This document shows, piece by piece, positions 63,463 through 64,000 of a stretch of 64,000 nucleotides of DNA (the stretch's first letter is position 1; each line of letters starts with the position of its first letter). The position numbers and the translations under genes are program-made. This stretch comes from Scytonema hofmannii PCC 7110. Lineage in GTDB: Bacteria; Cyanobacteriota; Cyanobacteriia; Cyanobacteriales; Nostocaceae. The DNA lies in NCBI RefSeq assembly GCF_000346485.2, contig NZ_KQ976354.1:10870341-10934340 (forward strand), given 5' to 3'. Under the pieces are notes generated by a model. That model was not told where the DNA came from. It searched no databases and saw only the letters and a program-made list of their open reading frames with translations.

Positions 63463-64000
63463 CTACAGTCCTTGCACTTCTGGCGCAGCTGATATCCTAT
63501 GAACAAGAGTGGCTGACATTTGGGAATAAGGCTCAAGAGTAAAGCTCCAAGTACAAAAACCGTTGTTATCGGGTTGGACACCATTTGTAGTTTCCTCTGC
63601 AATCACCTCAACCTTCACTTGCTCCAATTCTGAGACGGGAATGCGTTCAATTGTTTTTATAAACCTTGCCTCTGCTCCTATATTAGAGAGAAATAATGTT
63701 CTTGTTTCTGTCAGCTGATTCCACTGAGTGAGATGGTCTTGTTCTTTTTTCTCCTTGGTTGTACGCTGTACCCGCATTGCTGCATCAGGACCCCATCCTA
63801 GGGCAAACTTTTCACCAGGAGCAATAAACCCTACAGATGTCTTACCCACAAACTCTGTAGAACGAACTAAATCCACAGGTCCCGCAAGAATAGGTAAATT
63901 TGCTGTGTTCGTCTGTTCGCTCTTTAAAACAACTTGACAGGCAACTTCTGGCATCAAAATATACTCTACCAAAGCATCCGAGGAGAAAGAAAAAATTGGC
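63463..64000 (-). CDS. DUF4139 (mucoidy inhibitor MuiA-like) protein, partial
   Basis: The frame runs off the right edge of the window; only the C-terminal 170-180 residues are seen. They contain the DUF4139 end (YILMPEVACQVVLKSEQTN, AGPVDLVRSTEFVGKTSVGF, ISPGE-like IAPGEKFALGWGPDAAMRVQ, and WSFTLEPYSQMSATLVHR, all in order), a beta-rich domain often joined to an N-terminal coiled coil. It ends three bases from the stop of the convergent NB-ARC gene. Its role is unknown; E. coli and Pseudomonas homologs are linked to the envelope only by name. Confidence 0.75.
   Translation of the reverse strand, partial: PIFSFSSDALVEYILMPEVACQVVLKSEQTNTANLPILAGPVDLVRSTEFVGKTSVGFIAPGEKFALGWGPDAAMRVQRTTKEKKEQDHLTQWNQLTETRTLFLSNIGAEARFIKTIERIPVSELEQVKVEVIAEETTNGVQPDNNGFCTWSFTLEPYSQMSATLVHRISAAPEVQGL

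Overview
The window is chromosomal DNA of a cyanobacterium, most likely a large-genome filamentous (Nostocales-type) one. The evidence is a photosystem II D2 gene, an SLH/OprB-type porin, frequent GCGATCGC (HIP1) octamers, many short tandem intergenic repeats (CCAGTGA heptamers and CCCTACT/GGGAGTG types), a tyrosine recombinase like the heterocyst XisA/XisC enzymes, and cyanobacterial housekeeping genes such as LL-diaminopimelate aminotransferase, MurT/GatD, UPF0367 and a photosystem I accumulation factor. The genus assignment is inference.

Region 1 (1-13.9 kb) is mostly housekeeping. It holds a duplicated PTPS/QueD-like protein, a J-domain protein, cysK with an Rrf2 regulator, an outer-membrane porin, pterin carbinolamine dehydratase, a stand-alone psbD without psbC, UPF0367, a CbiO/EcfA-type ATPase, a YacP-like NYN nuclease, tRNA-Asn and a GH65 phosphorylase. 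Just beyond psbD on the same strand lies an unannotated compact transcription unit (about 7011-7300): a 23-codon ORF with a perfect Shine-Dalgarno, a long hairpin and a terminator.

Region 2 (14-20.3 kb) is an ergothioneine cluster, egtC-egtB-(MFS)-egtD. The MFS gene is broken by a 1.7 kb insert whose only large gene is an XisA/XisC-like recombinase, and the middle of the transporter is also missing.

Region 3 (20.4-48 kb) mixes small mobile, toxin-antitoxin and DUF genes (HicAB, a damaged VapBC, two Uma2 proteins, IS remnants) with conserved genes (murT-gatD, GH3-like, an alpha-oxoamine synthase, a MerA/Lpd-like reductase, ttcA, mtnC, dapL, a four-ACT aspartokinase). Between mtnC and the second Uma2 gene is an array of sixteen 57-bp units, each with a HIP1 site, closed at both ends by inverted copies of a dispersed palindrome.

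Region 4 (48-63.5 kb) is the most unusual part: an island of predicted conflict/immune signalling genes. It contains a GUN4-EAD1 fusion, an EAD1 adaptor, three nucleoside-phosphorylase (MTA/SAH nucleosidase-like) proteins, a CHAT-ATPase, an FGE-sulfatase protein, and a CHAT protease-like protein followed by an NB-ARC receptor. The last two share an A-I-Q-F-G, RHIM-like amyloid motif, at the C-terminus of the CHAT protein and the N-terminus of the receptor. The receptor then has a membrane span and three Ig-like repeats instead of the usual cytoplasmic repeats. Among these genes are decayed paralogs, a 125-bp MITE dated by comparison with an intact paralog, and a gutted filamentous-haemagglutinin gene. 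The window ends inside a DUF4139 gene.
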